Below, piece by piece: positions 1 through 12,003 of a stretch of DNA of 64,000 bases; within the stretch, counting starts at the first letter, position 1; the number at the start of each line of letters is the position of its first letter. The notes under the pieces were generated by a model, which saw only the letters and a list, made by a program, of their open reading frames with translations, was not told the DNA's origin and did not search any database. Made by a program: the position numbers and the translations under genes. Source of the stretch: Rosellinia necatrix (lineage: Eukaryota > Ascomycota > Sordariomycetes > Xylariales > Xylariaceae); NCBI GenBank assembly GCA_021209875.1, contig JAGYVD010000008.1, positions 3,409,501-3,473,500 of the forward strand, read 5' to 3'.

Positions 1-171
1 TGCACACTACGCCTAGTCTTGGATATGGGTCCTGTTTTCGCTATGTTCAACATCGAGGATTGTCATTGCAACGACGAGAGAACTCCCGAGGTGTGGAAAA
101 CCTTTTGGAATAATATCGGCGAAACGTTCGGCCTCTCTGCTGTAGCTAAGAAAATGAAATGCGTTCGATAG
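1..171 (+). CDS. C-terminal end of an unrecognised protein (5' end outside window)
   Basis: Frame 1 is open from the first base to a TAG at 169-171, encoding about 56 residues. The composition looks protein-like: a hydrophobic segment (VLDMGPVFAMF), then a Cys/acidic stretch and a Trp-rich stretch (EVWKTFWNNIG) ending in KKMKCVR. I do not recognise the family. It is most likely the last part of a gene that begins upstream of the window, but the open stretch is short, so chance cannot be excluded. No intron signal was used in this call. Confidence 0.4.
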   Translation, partial: CTLRLVLDMGPVFAMFNIEDCHCNDERTPEVWKTFWNNIGETFGLSAVAKKMKCVR

Positions 172-1902
172 ATGAAGTCTCTCGCCCCTATCTAAGGCGT
201 GCGGGTGATGTCCGCACGGATAGACATCATCAATATGTTGCCGAGGCTCCCGTGACTCTAGCCTATCACTATAGGGCGACGGCAGTCAGCGTGAGTGTGT
301 GGCGAGGTGAAGGCATCCAGAGGGCCTGGCTTCATGTAGCCGTGGATTAGTACCATGTGCCTAGGGAGCTACGATAACCAACAAGCCTGTGCCATATGCC
401 GGCTTCCGGCACAGATATTTTATGATATCCCCAGCGCTTCTGTATGAGAGGAAGAATGCAAGGCATTCATTGCTTGCTTGGAAGACAATGTATAATTGAA
501 TGCTTCAACCTATTTTTTGATATACATCATGACGCGTTAATCTTTTACGTTATTTCTGCCTACGGCTACAAACGCGTTATGACTATAACCATGTATTACC
601 TAGTATTTTCTCTATAAATCACGCAATAGGGGTGCTATTTGAACCTTTCGGCACTTAAATGTTCAGATAAGGCTCAAATCATCATCTAGAACGATCAATC
701 CAGTTACGTAGTTAGTTATTCACCAGATTCCACTATGTTTGGTGTTCTATAGTCTGAACAAGCATTCAGTTAATTATAATCTTGGAACGATAATCTCATA
801 TGGTTAATAACACAGGAGAAGACCGCCGGCAAACTATTAATCATTCCTTTTATTACCACAGGGTTTCAACATCACATTATTATAGAAGCTTTTACAGGCG
901 TAACTAAAGCTGACCCCAAAATGCTTCTTCTAGCTATGATATTACCCCACAGTCCTCCGAGCGCACAACGAAAAACCCAAGGTTGAGAAGAGAATTTCAT
1001 CAGATTTCAAATTTGGGCAGTGTCATTCATTTTTTGTTCCTCTTGCAATACTTGCAATACTTGCAAGCACTTTATTCTTAACTCGGTCTCACGCTCATCT
1101 ACTAATCAGTTCACCATAATCGAGCGATGGACAACTTATTCTCGCACCATTGAGCTGCTGCTGAGCTATTGTCCTATAATCTACTGCATTCTACTTTTAA
1201 GTTTATTTTATGCCAATAATTTTCCGACTCACGCGCCTGGCCGTGTTTATATTTATACCGGTTCTTGGTAGGCCATGGTAATTCAACGCCATTCTCCAGT
1301 TCTTGACATAAGGTGCTCTTAAACGTCGCTCGCCAACCAATGCTGTTTCCCCTGTTTGAACACTCAGAGTCCCTGATTAGCGTCTCTTCATCTCAACTCT
1401 CATCGCATGATAAATGCTTTTGACTATAACGATTGCAATTATTATAATGCCGACTCGATGTCCGCAGTTTATGTAATACAGGCGACTATTCGAATACGCT
1501 GCGCTCCACCTAAACCTACTCAACAGGATCACGAAAATCGACTTCCGGGAGTCGACCCAATTTTGGGGTCTGTCTTGCTCCGGGCTCGGATCTAGGCAAA
1601 AAAATTGCCAAGACTCTTTAGTTGGAGAGTCAAGGGATGGTACTGAACCTGTTGCGACCTTCGGGTTAGTTCCACACCGAGATCGATTGAATCTGGGAAC
1701 TGCGACCGCATGGTTGTCCATCTTGGGCTGTAATGCGACTCTGTGACGGCGTCAACGTTGTTAATGATCTTTGTGGGGAAGAGGGGGGATGCATCGTAAT
1801 GTTGGAGTCTCGCCAACCCATTTTTACGCGCTGTGTAGATGCTTGCCCCATGCACTTGGGCTAGTATAGGGCCAAGTTAGAGATTACCTCAAAACGGCCT
1901 TC
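172..1902. other. Intergenic, no supported gene
   Basis: Mixed-composition DNA with many stops in all frames. Short open frames at 1377-1855 on the minus strand overlap each other and show no recognisable protein. I see no repeat or RNA gene. Confidence 0.5.
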
Positions 1903-4480
1903 ATGATGGCTTCACGCACGCTGTTCAGTTTGCTTTACGCCTGTGCGTATTTCGCCGTCCCTGGTATCGATGCTGGGGTATGTAACTAGTTTTCGCTCGC
2001 CTCTTATAACCTGCCATTTCTCGGAATTCGCTGTGTCCAGATATGGGATTAACACGAATGTAGTCAATCCAAATCGACATATCTAGGTTCTTCAACAACA
2101 AAGCCTTTGGAACTCGACCGGGTGAAGCCTCATTCGACACGCTCGGCCAATCGTACCCGTTGCCGCGCTCTGGCTATACGCCCTATTACACATCCAGCAC
2201 GACGGGAATTGTGTACTCCTTTCCAGGATACACGGGCATCGAGAAACCTGACAATGTGGTCAGCGCCGGGCAGACTATCACTATCCCCTCACACGATGAT
2301 GCATCAGGCGCGAGCGACGGCGGGGCTTTCTTCTCCGTCTCGTTCCTCCTCTCCGGGGACGTGGAGTTCGCGACGGCCGTAGGAAACGCGACGTTCACGT
2401 ACACGGACGGCTCGACGTCGACCTACGAGCTGCGCACCCTCGACTGGTTCAGCTGGCTGACGCTGAACCGCGGCGAGATGATCTTCCCGCACCGCTTCGC
2501 CGCGACCGGCATCAACTGGAACACGAGCCACATTTTCGAGCGTACGGCTGCGCTAGTCCCGGGGAAGGCGTTGCGCTCCGTCACGCTGCCGGACGCGGCA
2601 GGTCCCGGGGGGGCACGCATGCATGTCTTCGCCGTCTCGCTTTGGGCGGGCGTCGGGGAGGACGCGGCGCTCTCGGTTCAGGCCGTGCGCCCGACGCAGA
2701 AATGGTTTGACGCCGGCGAGCAGATCGTCGAGGTCACGATGAATAATCCTGGGGCGCAGTGTGTTGCCGGCGATGGGGTTACGGTTGCGTTGGTTGGGGA
2801 AGGGTTCGAAACCACGACGCTGGGGAAGCTGAAGAGGCTTTGCCCCGGGGATCAGAAAATCGTCAAGATCGGTGTTACCGGGTTGTCTAATGGCACGGCT
2901 GATGTCTCGGTGGTGATTGACGGGGTTGTCCGCCGACAGGAGATTGTATTTTCCGATGTCGAGATCGGCTTGACCGATTGGACTACTGACCTCGACAACC
3001 TCGCCCGCCATGAGTCGCCCGAGTGGTTTAACGGGGGTAAATTTGGTATCTTCATTCACTGGGGGGTATATGCCGTGACGGGCTGGGGAAACTCAACGCC
3101 GCATGAAAGTTACGCAGAATGGTTTTGGTAAGCCCGCCCGGTATAAGTCGCGTCAGGACACTCGTGATACTTCAAATACGAGAACAGACTAACAGGACGA
3201 TGGAAAGGTGGTATTCTACGCATCACCCTCAAGCCGACCCCTCCGACTTCTACGACTACCGACTGCGCACGTACGGCGAAGACTGGGCGTACGACGACAC
3301 GTTCCCGCACTTCACGGCGTCACGCTTCGACCCGAAGGAATGGGTCGACCTGTTCGCGGACGCGGGGGCGCAGTACTTCGTCATCACGACGAAGCACCAC
3401 GACGGGTTTGCGCTCTTTGACACGGGGGCGACGAGCAACCGCTCCTCGCTGCATTACGGCCCGCGGCGCGACCTGCTGCGCGAGCTGTTCGACGCCGCGC
3501 GCGAGCACCAGCCGGGCCTGCGCCGGGGCACGTACTTCTCGCTGCCGGAGTGGTACAACCCGGACTTCGGCCCGTACGGGTTCGACCAGCTGCCGGCGGC
3601 GACGGTGCCCGGGACGAACTCGTGGCCGGGGGTGCCGGCGCGCAACCCGTACACGGGCGCCGTCGAGCCGTACACGGGCCACGTGCCGGCGGCGGACTTC
3701 GTGGCGGACGTGATGCTGCCGCAGATGCGCATCCTCGCGGACGACTACGGCACGGACGTCATGTGGTGCGACATCGGGGCGGCGAACGCGACGGCGGCGT
3801 TCGCCGGCGCCTGGTGGGCCGCCGCGCGGGGCCAGGGCCGCCAGGTCGCCGTCAACTCGCGCTGCGGGCTCGCCGAGGCCGCCGACTTCGACACCCCCGA
3901 GTACGCGACCTTCTCGTCCGCCCAGGCGCGCAAGTGGGAGAGCAACATGGGCATGGACCCGTACAGCTACGGGTACAACGGCGCCACGCCCGACGAGGCC
4001 TACATGAACGCCTCGACCCTCGTCCGCACCCTCGTCGACGTCGTCGCTAAGAACGGGAACCTCCTGCTTGATGTCGGCCCCCGCGCCGACGGCTCCATCG
4101 TCCAGCCCGAGGTCGACGCCCTGCGCGAGGCCGGGCGCTGGATCCGCGGGCACGGCGAGGCCATCTTCAACACCACGTATTGGTTTGTGCAGAGCGAGAT
4201 CCGCGGCGGCGGGCTCGACGTGCGGTTTACCCAGACCGATGAGGCCTTCTACGCGCTGTTCTTGGAGAAACCTGTTGTCGAGAACGGGGTCGTCAGTGTG
4301 CCGGCACCGCTGCCGATATGGAAAGGGGATGAGGTGAGTTTGTTGGCTGTTGATGGTGGTGAGAACCTGTTGTGGGATGTGACGGGGGAGGGAGTCGGGA
4401 AAGTGTTGAAGATCGAAGTCGAGGATGCGTTATTAGACAAGGAAGAATTTTGTTGGGTATTCAAGATCCATTACGCATGA
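1903..4480 (+). CDS. Secreted alpha-L-fucosidase, glycoside hydrolase family 29
   Basis: Hydrolyses terminal alpha-L-fucose from glycans, outside the cell. Three exons: 1903-1977, 2064-3127, 3208-4480 (803 aa). Exon 1 encodes a signal peptide (MMASRTLFSLLYACAYF). Intron 1 (GTATGT..TAG, 86 nt) joins it to a beta-rich N-terminal module starting SIQIDISRFFNNKAFG. Intron 2 (GTAAGC..AAG, branch ACTAAC, 80 nt) restores the frame inside the conserved Trp-rich stretch after HESYAEWF. The GH29 barrel starts near residue 347 with GKFGIFIHWG. The family nucleophile is the Asp in MWCDIG, about residue 568; KHHDGF and the NGNLLLDVGP loop are present. The frame start near 2160 is not an ATG, which is why the upstream signal exon was sought. 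The interior is far more GC-rich than both ends. It is convergent with the lipase-like gene, 108 bp away. Alternative exon 1 is possible, but the secretion signal fits well. Confidence 0.88.
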
Positions 4481-4588
4481 AATCAACATGTAGTTAGATA
4501 TTTAACCATTATTCTAAACAATAACAAAAAGATATTCGCTCCAAATCATCTCAAATCCGGGTATCAATTGCCTCCAGAATAACGCCAA

Positions 4589-6262
4589 TTACATCGTCGT
4601 CCCCCTAACCAAGCCCTGCGGACCATCGGACGGGCTTCGCCCATTCCTGTACTGCCACAGCCTACTGAGATGCTTGACTTTCACCCTGCTGCCAAACGAG
4701 TCCCGCTCATCGCCGTAGAAACTCCCGTGGACCGCCACCTCGGACGGGATGGTGCCAGCCGGGTCTCCGGCGAGCCCGATCATGGCCCAGCTGTTCTCGA
4801 AGCCCTCGCGCACGTCCTTCTCCTCGGTGCCCGTCTTGGCCATCTCCACGATGCTATCCATGAAGTCGTTGCGCTCCGCACAGCCCGCGAAGTCGCCGTC
4901 CAAGCCGCGCGCCAGTGGAAACATGCCGTTGAGGTAGTGCTGGGAGAACTGGTGGCCACCGCGAGCCGAGATGCGGCTGAATACGCGGCCGATGAAGCGC
5001 GGCATCTCCGGCGACGCCCGTTCGTTCGTGACGAAATGCAGTAGGCCCCAAAGGGCGACGAAGTCGGTTGTGTGGGCATAGTGCTCTACGTGCCCGATAG
5101 CCCTGTCGGAGGCTGGGACTATGAATGTTTGCCGTGACGAGGTTCTCGTGCCGTTCGTGAGGGTCCTCATGGGTCGTGCGTGATCCGTTATATCCTTGGA
5201 GGATAAAATCGAGGCGTCTGATGTTTGCCTTCGTAATGGCGGTACCTTCACCTCGACAGGCGAATCGGTAATGGGGACATCTGCAATGATACCAGGCACA
5301 TGAGTTCGGGTATTGGGGTGCTTCTGTTCTTCCTCCTGGGCATGGACGTGGCGGTGTGGGTTATTAAAGTGATTCGCCGCGTTGCCAAAGGTGTAGACCT
5401 CGAGTTTAGCGAGCAGGTCCTGTGGCAGCTCCTGCAGAAGCCAGTCCAGGACGAGTCCTCCCTCGATGCCGCCCTGGGAGTGAAGAATAAAGACTACTTT
5501 GGAATACTGTGGATTGTAGAGCTTCTCTTTGAGGATCTTGTAAGCCAATCGCACGTCGCTCGTTGCGTAGCCGAAATTCCGCTGAATGAGACATTCCACG
5601 ACATCAAAAATGATACCTGTCGTGCGATTATGTATACCAATCACGGGTCGTTTAAAGGTGAGAGCCAAGCGATTGATGTTGCTTTTCAGCCAGGTCTCAC
5701 TAGTGTGTTCGTCTCAGCTCGAGTGCTCAGCTTGGCGAGGGGGGCGTTTACTTTCGGGGGTAAGAACGTACCCTACGGCTACGCCATTCAAGAATATCCA
5801 TTGCTCATGCTCATGTTCCGACAGGGCAGGGGCATACTTTGGATCTGACTCATATGTGATGGTGTCGCCGTTCAAGAGACGGCAGAGTAACCAGTTGACG
5901 AAGAAGAAGACGCTGAGTGCAGCTATAAATAGATACACGGGGAGCAGGAGGGCTATAGGCAGCGCGATGAGGAATGCTAGTTGCAAGATGAAGAGAAGGA
6001 CGTGGATGCATATACACCGGACATTATCGCGCGTAAAAGACAGCTCGTCGAAGTGATCGCCGTCACACGGCCGGACGGGCCATATTATCCAGGGCAGCGC
6101 CCAGGAGAAGGTGAAGAAGTACTTGATATCATAGGCGACAAGCCTCCACGGCAGGTCGGTGTAACTGTAGTTAATGATAGACTTGCCGCCGACCTGGGAG
6201 CCGAAGAACTCGGTACGATCACCGGTGCCGGTGCGTCTATTGCTTGGCACGCCGCTCATCAT
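4589..6262 (-). CDS. Membrane-anchored lipase-like alpha/beta hydrolase
   Basis: Exons 6262-5772 and 5699-4589 (533 aa); the intron (GTACGT..TAG, 72 nt) restores GVAVGETWLKS. There are two adjacent ATGs at 6262 and 6259, and either may be used. Residues about 95-135 form one or two long hydrophobic segments (ILQLAFLIALPIALLL, FIAALSVFFFV), so the protein is probably membrane-inserted near its N-terminus. The second exon carries a hydrolase-like core: FKRPVIGIHNRTTG, then VVFILHSQGG, where the Ser at about residue 238 sits in a nucleophile elbow (HSQGG instead of GxSxG). A later HxxDFVALWG and HQFSQHYLNGMF complete the resemblance to fungal lipase-like DUF-type proteins. I infer esterase/lipase chemistry but cannot name a substrate. 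It is convergent with the fucosidase gene. Confidence 0.72.
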
Positions 6263-7617
6263 CAGGGGCGAGGTTGTCAATACGCCGGGGGACAGGGCTC
6301 GAGTAGTGTGAGCATAAGGAAACGACCAAGAGAGTGCGAAGGACAGCAAACACGGCAAACACAGCCAACACAGCAGACACGACGGTCTCCCACCGTCTTA
6401 TATAACAAGCACACAACGGAAAAGGGTCTAAAAGGAGGTCTGGCATAAGCACTCTAGTTTTCTTTTGCCGTGGGCATGATCCACCGTTGTCCTTGGGGGG
6501 CCTTGGCGTGTCGCAGGACTCATCCGTTAGCCACCTCACCTCCCGGGTACTGCAGAGGGTCGAATTCAAGGGTCGAGGCATTCTGTTAGTCAATAGGTAT
6601 GCGTTAGTCAAGATGGGTTCAGCTGACAGGTGTCACTCGGCACCTATATCCGTGTGAATCACCGAGAGGGCGGAGCCAACGGGCTACGGCACAAACATGG
6701 CGTTGCTTGTGTGTATTTCGAGGGTTCTGTGTGGTGCGGGGGGGCTGGGACGGATTCTTAGGTCCACCAGAGGCCCATCAGAGGCCCATTATTGGGGACA
6801 CTCATTCTTAGGCACGGTTATAGGGCTGCGTGTGTGCCACCTGCATTACGCACGCTAAGAATGCGCCACTAGGTATCCACTGTTAGGGCTTATCCAGCGA
6901 CATACATTGAGCAAGTAGGTACATACATAGGCACCTGTTGTGGCACATCACGGGGGGTGCCTCGGATGTGGACATACCTAACGGCCTCTCCTCTCCTTTT
7001 AGTACCCGTCGGTTTTTGGTGCGACAGGCGGGGTTTCCCACACCAAGCTAAACCATAACTGCTGGGGACCTTATACAAGTAGGAACGCTGTAGAACAACG
7101 CCGACGAAGATAGATGTGTCAAGATTATAGAATTATGCGTAGATGCCAATGGAGTAATGTTTCCGTCAGTATTCTTTACTCAACCCAGCATCCTCTTTGC
7201 CTTGCTCCATTCTCGTTGCCCTTAGCGCACCTAGGTAGTTTCACAGGCTATAAATTAAAGCTAGCCTAGGTATCTGCTGGTAAGCATTTGACCAATAGCA
7301 GTCTCTCAAATGGTACCGACTTGCCCAAGATAGATTAGGTACCCAGTTAGGTAGGCAGGCAAGATAACTAACTATAGAAGGTACCTGTCCTTGTTTCCCA
7401 GCAGACCGAGGCACCTACCTGCCAAGTCCCCACCCGTGCTCCTCCGGGAATGCGATTACTTCCAAACACATTATTGACTTTTTACGGCCGTTTTAATCTT
7501 CACCCTTTACCACTTAGGTGCACTGCTATCGACTAGGTACCCGGAAAGGATCATTGAGGCTGCCTTCGGAAAAGACCGTCCTACATCGCCTATCGTGTAG
7601 GTAGAGACCTTCCGAGG
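6263..7617. other. Divergent intergenic region
   Basis: Lies between the lipase-like gene and the DJ-1 gene, so it should hold both promoters. It contains several short motifs built on CCTAGG and GGTACC (for example CACCTAGGTAG at 7228-7238 and clusters at 7255-7270 and 7330-7430). No open frame is convincing. Confidence 0.5.
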
Positions 7618-8752
7618 ATGGAGGAACCACAAGTCGTCAGCCCTGGAACGTCGATTGCGCCACCCAAGGCCATATTCATCATGGCCGACTACGGCCACGA
7701 TCCGACAGGTGCGTGTGTGTTGTGTTCCGTGCTTGCATGGCATTCGCCCCCGGATAACGAGAGAAAGAGGTGGCCGGTCACAGCTAATAGGGAGGCAGAA
7801 ACGGCTGTTCCATGGGCTGCCTTCAAGGCCGCCGGCTATGACATCAGCTTTGTTACCGAGAGCGGCAAAGTTCCGCGATGCGACAAAAAAATGGTCGAAG
7901 GCGTCACCCAGAAGCTACTCGTATGTCAGGCCCCCGTTACGGCCCTCGTAATGGCTCACGTTATGGCCCAATTACGCCAATGGCAGTGCATGCTGCACAT
8001 CACACATCATGGTAACATCGAACGCAGGGCGCAACTAGGGACGTCGTCGCGACATATAAGACGATGCAGCAAAGCAACGAGATGGCCCATCCTCTCTCGT
8101 GGTCCGCCCCCGACTTCTCTCTCGACCCCTACGACCTTGTCGTCTTCCCGGGCGGCCACGACAAGGGCGTCCGGCAAGTGATCGAGTCGCCTATCGTGCA
8201 GAAGCTCATGCTCGACTACTTCCCCAAGACCAAACGGCCCAGTCGTAAAGTCGTCGGTGCCGTGTGCCACGGCGTTATGGTCCTCTCCGAGACCAAGGAC
8301 GCAAATGGCCGTAGTGTCATATACGAGTGCGCGACCACCGCGCTACCTACAAAGTACGAGCAGGCCGCGTACTGGGGTACGCGCGCCTTCCTTGGCGATT
8401 ACTACAAGACGTTTGGCCATGGCACTGAGAACGTGCAGGAGTCGGTAAGAGAGCGGCGAGAGATAAACGCGGGGTGTGATAGGGACTGATCTTAACTGTG
8501 TTCGCCGTGACAGGTAACCAAGGCTCTCGCGAGTCCCGACCAATTCAAGCTGACTCTAAACCCCGGCCCGTACGTATTCATCCCCACCGAGACAAAACCC
8601 AGCCCAGTCGGACAACTTTGCTAACCGAAGCCAACAGATTTGTAGTCGAGGACGAGAAGTACAATTATATCAGCGCCCGATGGCCCGGCGATGCAGAACT
8701 GTTTGCCGAAGAGATCATCAAACTTTTCGAGAGTTTCAACAAAATTGTATAA
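7618..8752 (+). CDS. DJ-1/PfpI family protein (class I glutamine amidotransferase-like)
   Basis: Five exons: 7618-7708, 7799-7920, 8028-8444, 8514-8569, 8638-8752 (266 aa). All introns are short GT..AG (90, 107, 69, 68 nt) and all splice in frame. The protein reads ADYGHDPTETAVPWAAFKAAG, then GATRDVVATYK, LVVFPGGHDKG and VVGAVCHGVMVLSETKD. The nucleophile-elbow Cys is about residue 151 (AVCHG). YWGTRAFLGDYYKTFG and PFVVEDEKYNYISARWPGD close the domain. This branch of the superfamily includes glyoxalase III/Hsp31-like and uncharacterised fungal members. The exact reaction (methylglyoxal detoxification, deglycase or other) is not decided by sequence. It is convergent with the haloacid dehalogenase gene, 126 bp apart. 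Confidence 0.87.
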
Positions 8753-8878
8753 TTTGAAGAGGTCTGTGCGAAGTCAGGGCTGGGAGGCTTCTGTAGAAGT
8801 ATCACGTTACGAAAGTCACGATTATAATAGTACAAGATGCCACCTGTTCCATTACTCATCCTCCTGCAGGGCGACTGA

Positions 8879-9661
8879 CTAGTAGCCCAAGATGAGCCGG
8901 ATTGCTCTGTCAACTGTATCTGTAACCAGTCTGGGCGCGTGCTTCTCATCGAGCCGATCAACCCAACCCTTGCCCGACCGATCGATAAAGGCGGTCTTGA
9001 GGCCAGCAGTCTCGGCCCCGACAACGTCGAACGGGTTCGCGCTAACAACCCAGACCTGCTCCGGATTCTCTTGTTTGCCTGTCTGCTCTACCAGATGCGC
9101 GTATGTCCTCGGGTCCGGCTTGAAACATTTTACGCTGTCGACGGTGACGAATGACCGGAACATACCGACATAAGGACCCAGCTCAGGCGATGTCCGGATA
9201 GAATTGGCAACCATGTCACCCGTCCCGTTTGAGAACACGTAGGCATCAACAACGTCCTTCCTATCCCGTAGCAACTGCATCGCGCCCGGAATCTCGGGGA
9301 AGACGTGCAGCGAATCATATGCACTCATGAGCGCATCGGCACCGTCTTTCGTGATTGTGTGGCCATGTTCAGCGACAGCGTGCGCAAGCGCGCCACGAGT
9401 GATCTCACTAAACGTCTTATAATATCCTAAGACTTCGATCAGATTCCAGCGACTTCCGTAGCCCACCCATCAGAGAAATCCCCACTGACCCATGCTATTC
9501 ATCCTCCAGGTATATTCAAGCTGGTAGCGACGCCATAGTGCGGCCAGCGGCAGGGCCTTTTCCTGCCCGTAGATCTTGGCCAGCTCGTCGGCGATGGATC
9601 CGGTGGATAGCAATGTCCCGTATAGGTCGAAAGCAATAACGACCTTCTCTGTTGACGACAT
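8879..9661 (-). CDS. Haloacid dehalogenase, type II (HAD superfamily)
   Basis: Exons 9661-9490 and 9426-8879 (239 aa), joined by a 63-nt intron (GTCAGT..TAG) that gives WRMNSMGYYKTFSEITRG. HAD motif I is VVIAFDLYGTLL, nucleophile Asp at about residue 12. Motif II is YVFSNGTGD, the motif III Lys is in KCFKPDPRTY, and the acidic motif is replaced by WVVSANPFDVVGAETAG, the usual form in L-2-haloacid dehalogenases. The length matches the family (about 230-250). Likely cytosolic hydrolysis of 2-haloalkanoic acids or a related C-X or phosphate substrate. Neighbouring DJ-1 and dehalogenase genes may both serve detoxification, but that is inference. Confidence 0.88.
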
Positions 9662-10306
9662 ACTTGTAATGGCTACCCTACAAACGACAAACGTGGCGCG
9701 ACCAGGTTGACCCGCTTCGGAATGTGACTCAGTCGGAGAAACGAAGCTGAAGGCCGACCGATAATAACGTTATAAAGTGAAACGAAATAAGATGGAGATG
9801 GTGGTATTCCTCCCTCGAATTGTAGAATACAAATAGATTATATGAGCCAATCTAGGACGACGTTCTGGCCTTGCATCTTAATTGCATCTTCCTTCAACCT
9901 ACCCCTTAACAAATACCTGGTGCCCTCCTCCATCCGTCTTCCTCCGCGGTTACCCCGGGTGAGCACGCATTATACAAACCCGACTCCCGGGACCGCGGGG
10001 TAGCTACTTGCCTCATTCGGACAGTGGATCTATACCGACGCGGGGGTTGCGGACACGCCCAACATCTTCACGCGTCACCACCCTTCTAGTCCATTGTGAA
10101 CCCTCCGCTATAATATATAAGCAGTGTAAGCATCGTGTTGTTACAATAACAAAACTGTGGTTTAATTCATGATTCTGGTGTTGCCAGACTAGGCAGAATA
10201 CGTAGGATTACTCGAGTGTCACGTTTGCATACAACCACGCTTGTTTATAATTTACCGGGGCTCTGAGACTGAAGTCCTTCACCAGGTTAGACAAAAAGAT
10301 CCCGCA
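9662..10306. other. Intergenic, putative divergent promoter
   Basis: Between the dehalogenase start and the HNH gene start. AT-richer around 9760-9900. No coding frame or repeat is evident. Confidence 0.45.
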
Positions 10307-11188
10307 ATGTCAACTTCTATACCAGAGGACCAGCAACGGAATTATGAATTATTCCGAGAATTCCTAGCGACTACACTCCTTGAAAGCATCACAGAGCCGA
10401 CGACCAAGCCCCGTCGTCGGAACAAAACCAAGCCCAAGAGGAAAAAGACGGCTTCACTGTCTCATAGCGAGCCCAGACCGAATGAGGACGATGCCAAGGA
10501 GAGTAATCAGGAGCCAGATCTGGCAGATCAAATCACAGGCCTACACAGAAGGCCATCCAGCGATGATACGCGCGAGGAGACCGAACAGGACGACGACCTC
10601 GCCGACTTCACAGATTACATCGCGACAGAAATCTTCATCTGTCTCCCCACGGACCTGAAAACCGCCGACTACCACGACTACACAAGCACGCCGGCGCTGC
10701 ATCGCCGCTACGTCCTGCCGCTCACGGGCGCCGACATACCGGCGCACCTGCCCCAGCTGGACCCCAGCGTCGCGGACTCGCTGGCGGCGTACGGCATCAC
10801 GGACGAGGAGCGGCGCGGGGTGCCGGAGCTCCTGGCGCCGGTGCTGACGGGGTTCCTGGGGGCGCTGGCGACGCCGCCGCCGCCGCCGAGGGCGACGCGC
10901 GCGGACGCGGGGGGCTGCGAGATCTGCGGCCGCGACTGGGTCGGGCTGTCGTACCACCACCTGATCCCGCGCTTCGTGCACGCCAAGGCCGTCCGCCGCG
11001 GCTGGCACCGCGCCTGCGACCTCCAGAGCGTCGCCTGGCTCTGCGGCGCCTGCCACCGCTTCGTCCACCGCTTCGCCGACCACGAGGCCCTCGCCCGCCG
11101 CTTCTACACCGTCGACCGCCTCCTCGCCGAGGACGAGGTGCGTCGCTGGGCCGCCTGGGTCGCGCGGTTGCGATGGAAGGGGCGCTAG
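10307..11188 (+). CDS. HNH-nuclease-like protein
   Basis: Single exon, 293 aa, from the first in-frame ATG. Residues 1-90 are charged and probably disordered (KPRRRNKTKPKRKK, a plausible nuclear localisation signal). A helical middle follows. The C-terminal third holds a zinc-bound HNH-type core: CEICGRDW (Cys about 204 and 207), then SYHHLIPRF (the His-His pair typical of the catalytic strand), and CGACHRFVHRF, which supplies the second Cys pair and terminal His. The combination CxxC..HHLIPR..CxxCH is that of fungal HNH proteins of unknown role. The 3' half is extremely GC-rich while the 5' half is not. Endonuclease activity is inferred. Confidence 0.75.
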   Translation: MSTSIPEDQQRNYELFREFLATTLLESITEPTTKPRRRNKTKPKRKKTASLSHSEPRPNEDDAKESNQEPDLADQITGLHRRPSSDDTREETEQDDDLADFTDYIATEIFICLPTDLKTADYHDYTSTPALHRRYVLPLTGADIPAHLPQLDPSVADSLAAYGITDEERRGVPELLAPVLTGFLGALATPPPPPRATRADAGGCEICGRDWVGLSYHHLIPRFVHAKAVRRGWHRACDLQSVAWLCGACHRFVHRFADHEALARRFYTVDRLLAEDEVRRWAAWVARLRWKGR

Positions 11189-12003
11189 GCGCTAGGCGCG
11201 TCGTTCGTCGCCGGCGTCGCCGGCCGCGGGCGGGAGCGGGTTCATACGGACGAGGCCGGGAACTCGGTGGTTGATTTTAGGTTCGGGGTTTCACGGTTTG
11301 GGGGCGGCTGCTGTGCCGTGTGAGTGGCCACAAACAAGCCTAGAGAGCAGGGGCCGGTTAGGGGTTGTACTACGGGTTGTCATTTACAGGTTTATATAAT
11401 ATTACATGCGGTTTCCCGATTGATTGTTGTCGCCCTATATGCACCTGTCCGCCGTGACAACTGGGCTTCAAACTCGATCGCATTATTACACCCCGAAAAC
11501 AAAGGAAACAAAGTGACGAAGGGAGAAGGAAAGCTGAAAATCAAAAGCCTCCTCTTTACGCCTGACACCCTTAACCGTGTTCCTTCAGCGTTGGCGGAAT
11601 GCTGCCGGGAAGGGGTCGGAAGTAGTTATAAACGAGGAAACCACTATAAGTATCTTGATGACGTTGTACAGCGCCAAACAATTCCTCTAAAGGATACGTA
11701 TAGTACTAGTAATTCGGGGTGCTCAATGCACTCCGAGTCAGGAGACGAATAACGCTCTGAAAACCAGGAGATCGTAGGTAGTCTGAGACTCGGAATTAGC
11801 AGCGCCGCATTGAATTGGAATGTAGGCCTCGCAAGGTAGCAAATGCAGGTTGTGCTTCATCTAGTAGAGTCTAGGCGCTATATTCCCTGGGTAGGTTTGT
11901 CAAAGTGCTGTAGGTGCCAGACGAACCCGTCGCGCATATCTAGGAGGAAGCCGCTTAATATCCCTGCCGCCGCCGTTATAGCACGGCCCGGTTTCACATT
12001 GGA
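11189..12003. other. Intergenic, no supported gene
   Basis: Holds one 142-codon frame (11324-11752) that starts at GTG, has biased composition and no recognisable domain; I do not call it. Convergent 3' flanks of the HNH and zinc-finger genes. Confidence 0.45.

Noticed and set aside
1377..1855. Overlapping minus-strand frames of 60-114 codons
   Set aside because: They contradict each other and show no domain or splice logic.
3320..4153. Long open frame (277 codons) antisense to the fucosidase gene
   Set aside because: Arises from the extreme GC of the sense strand, which removes stop codons. The composition (Arg/Val/Gly-rich) shows no fold, and the sense frame is a clear GH29 enzyme.
11324..11752. 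142-codon frame after the HNH gene
   Set aside because: Starts with GTG and has no domain, no codon bias and no splice partner.
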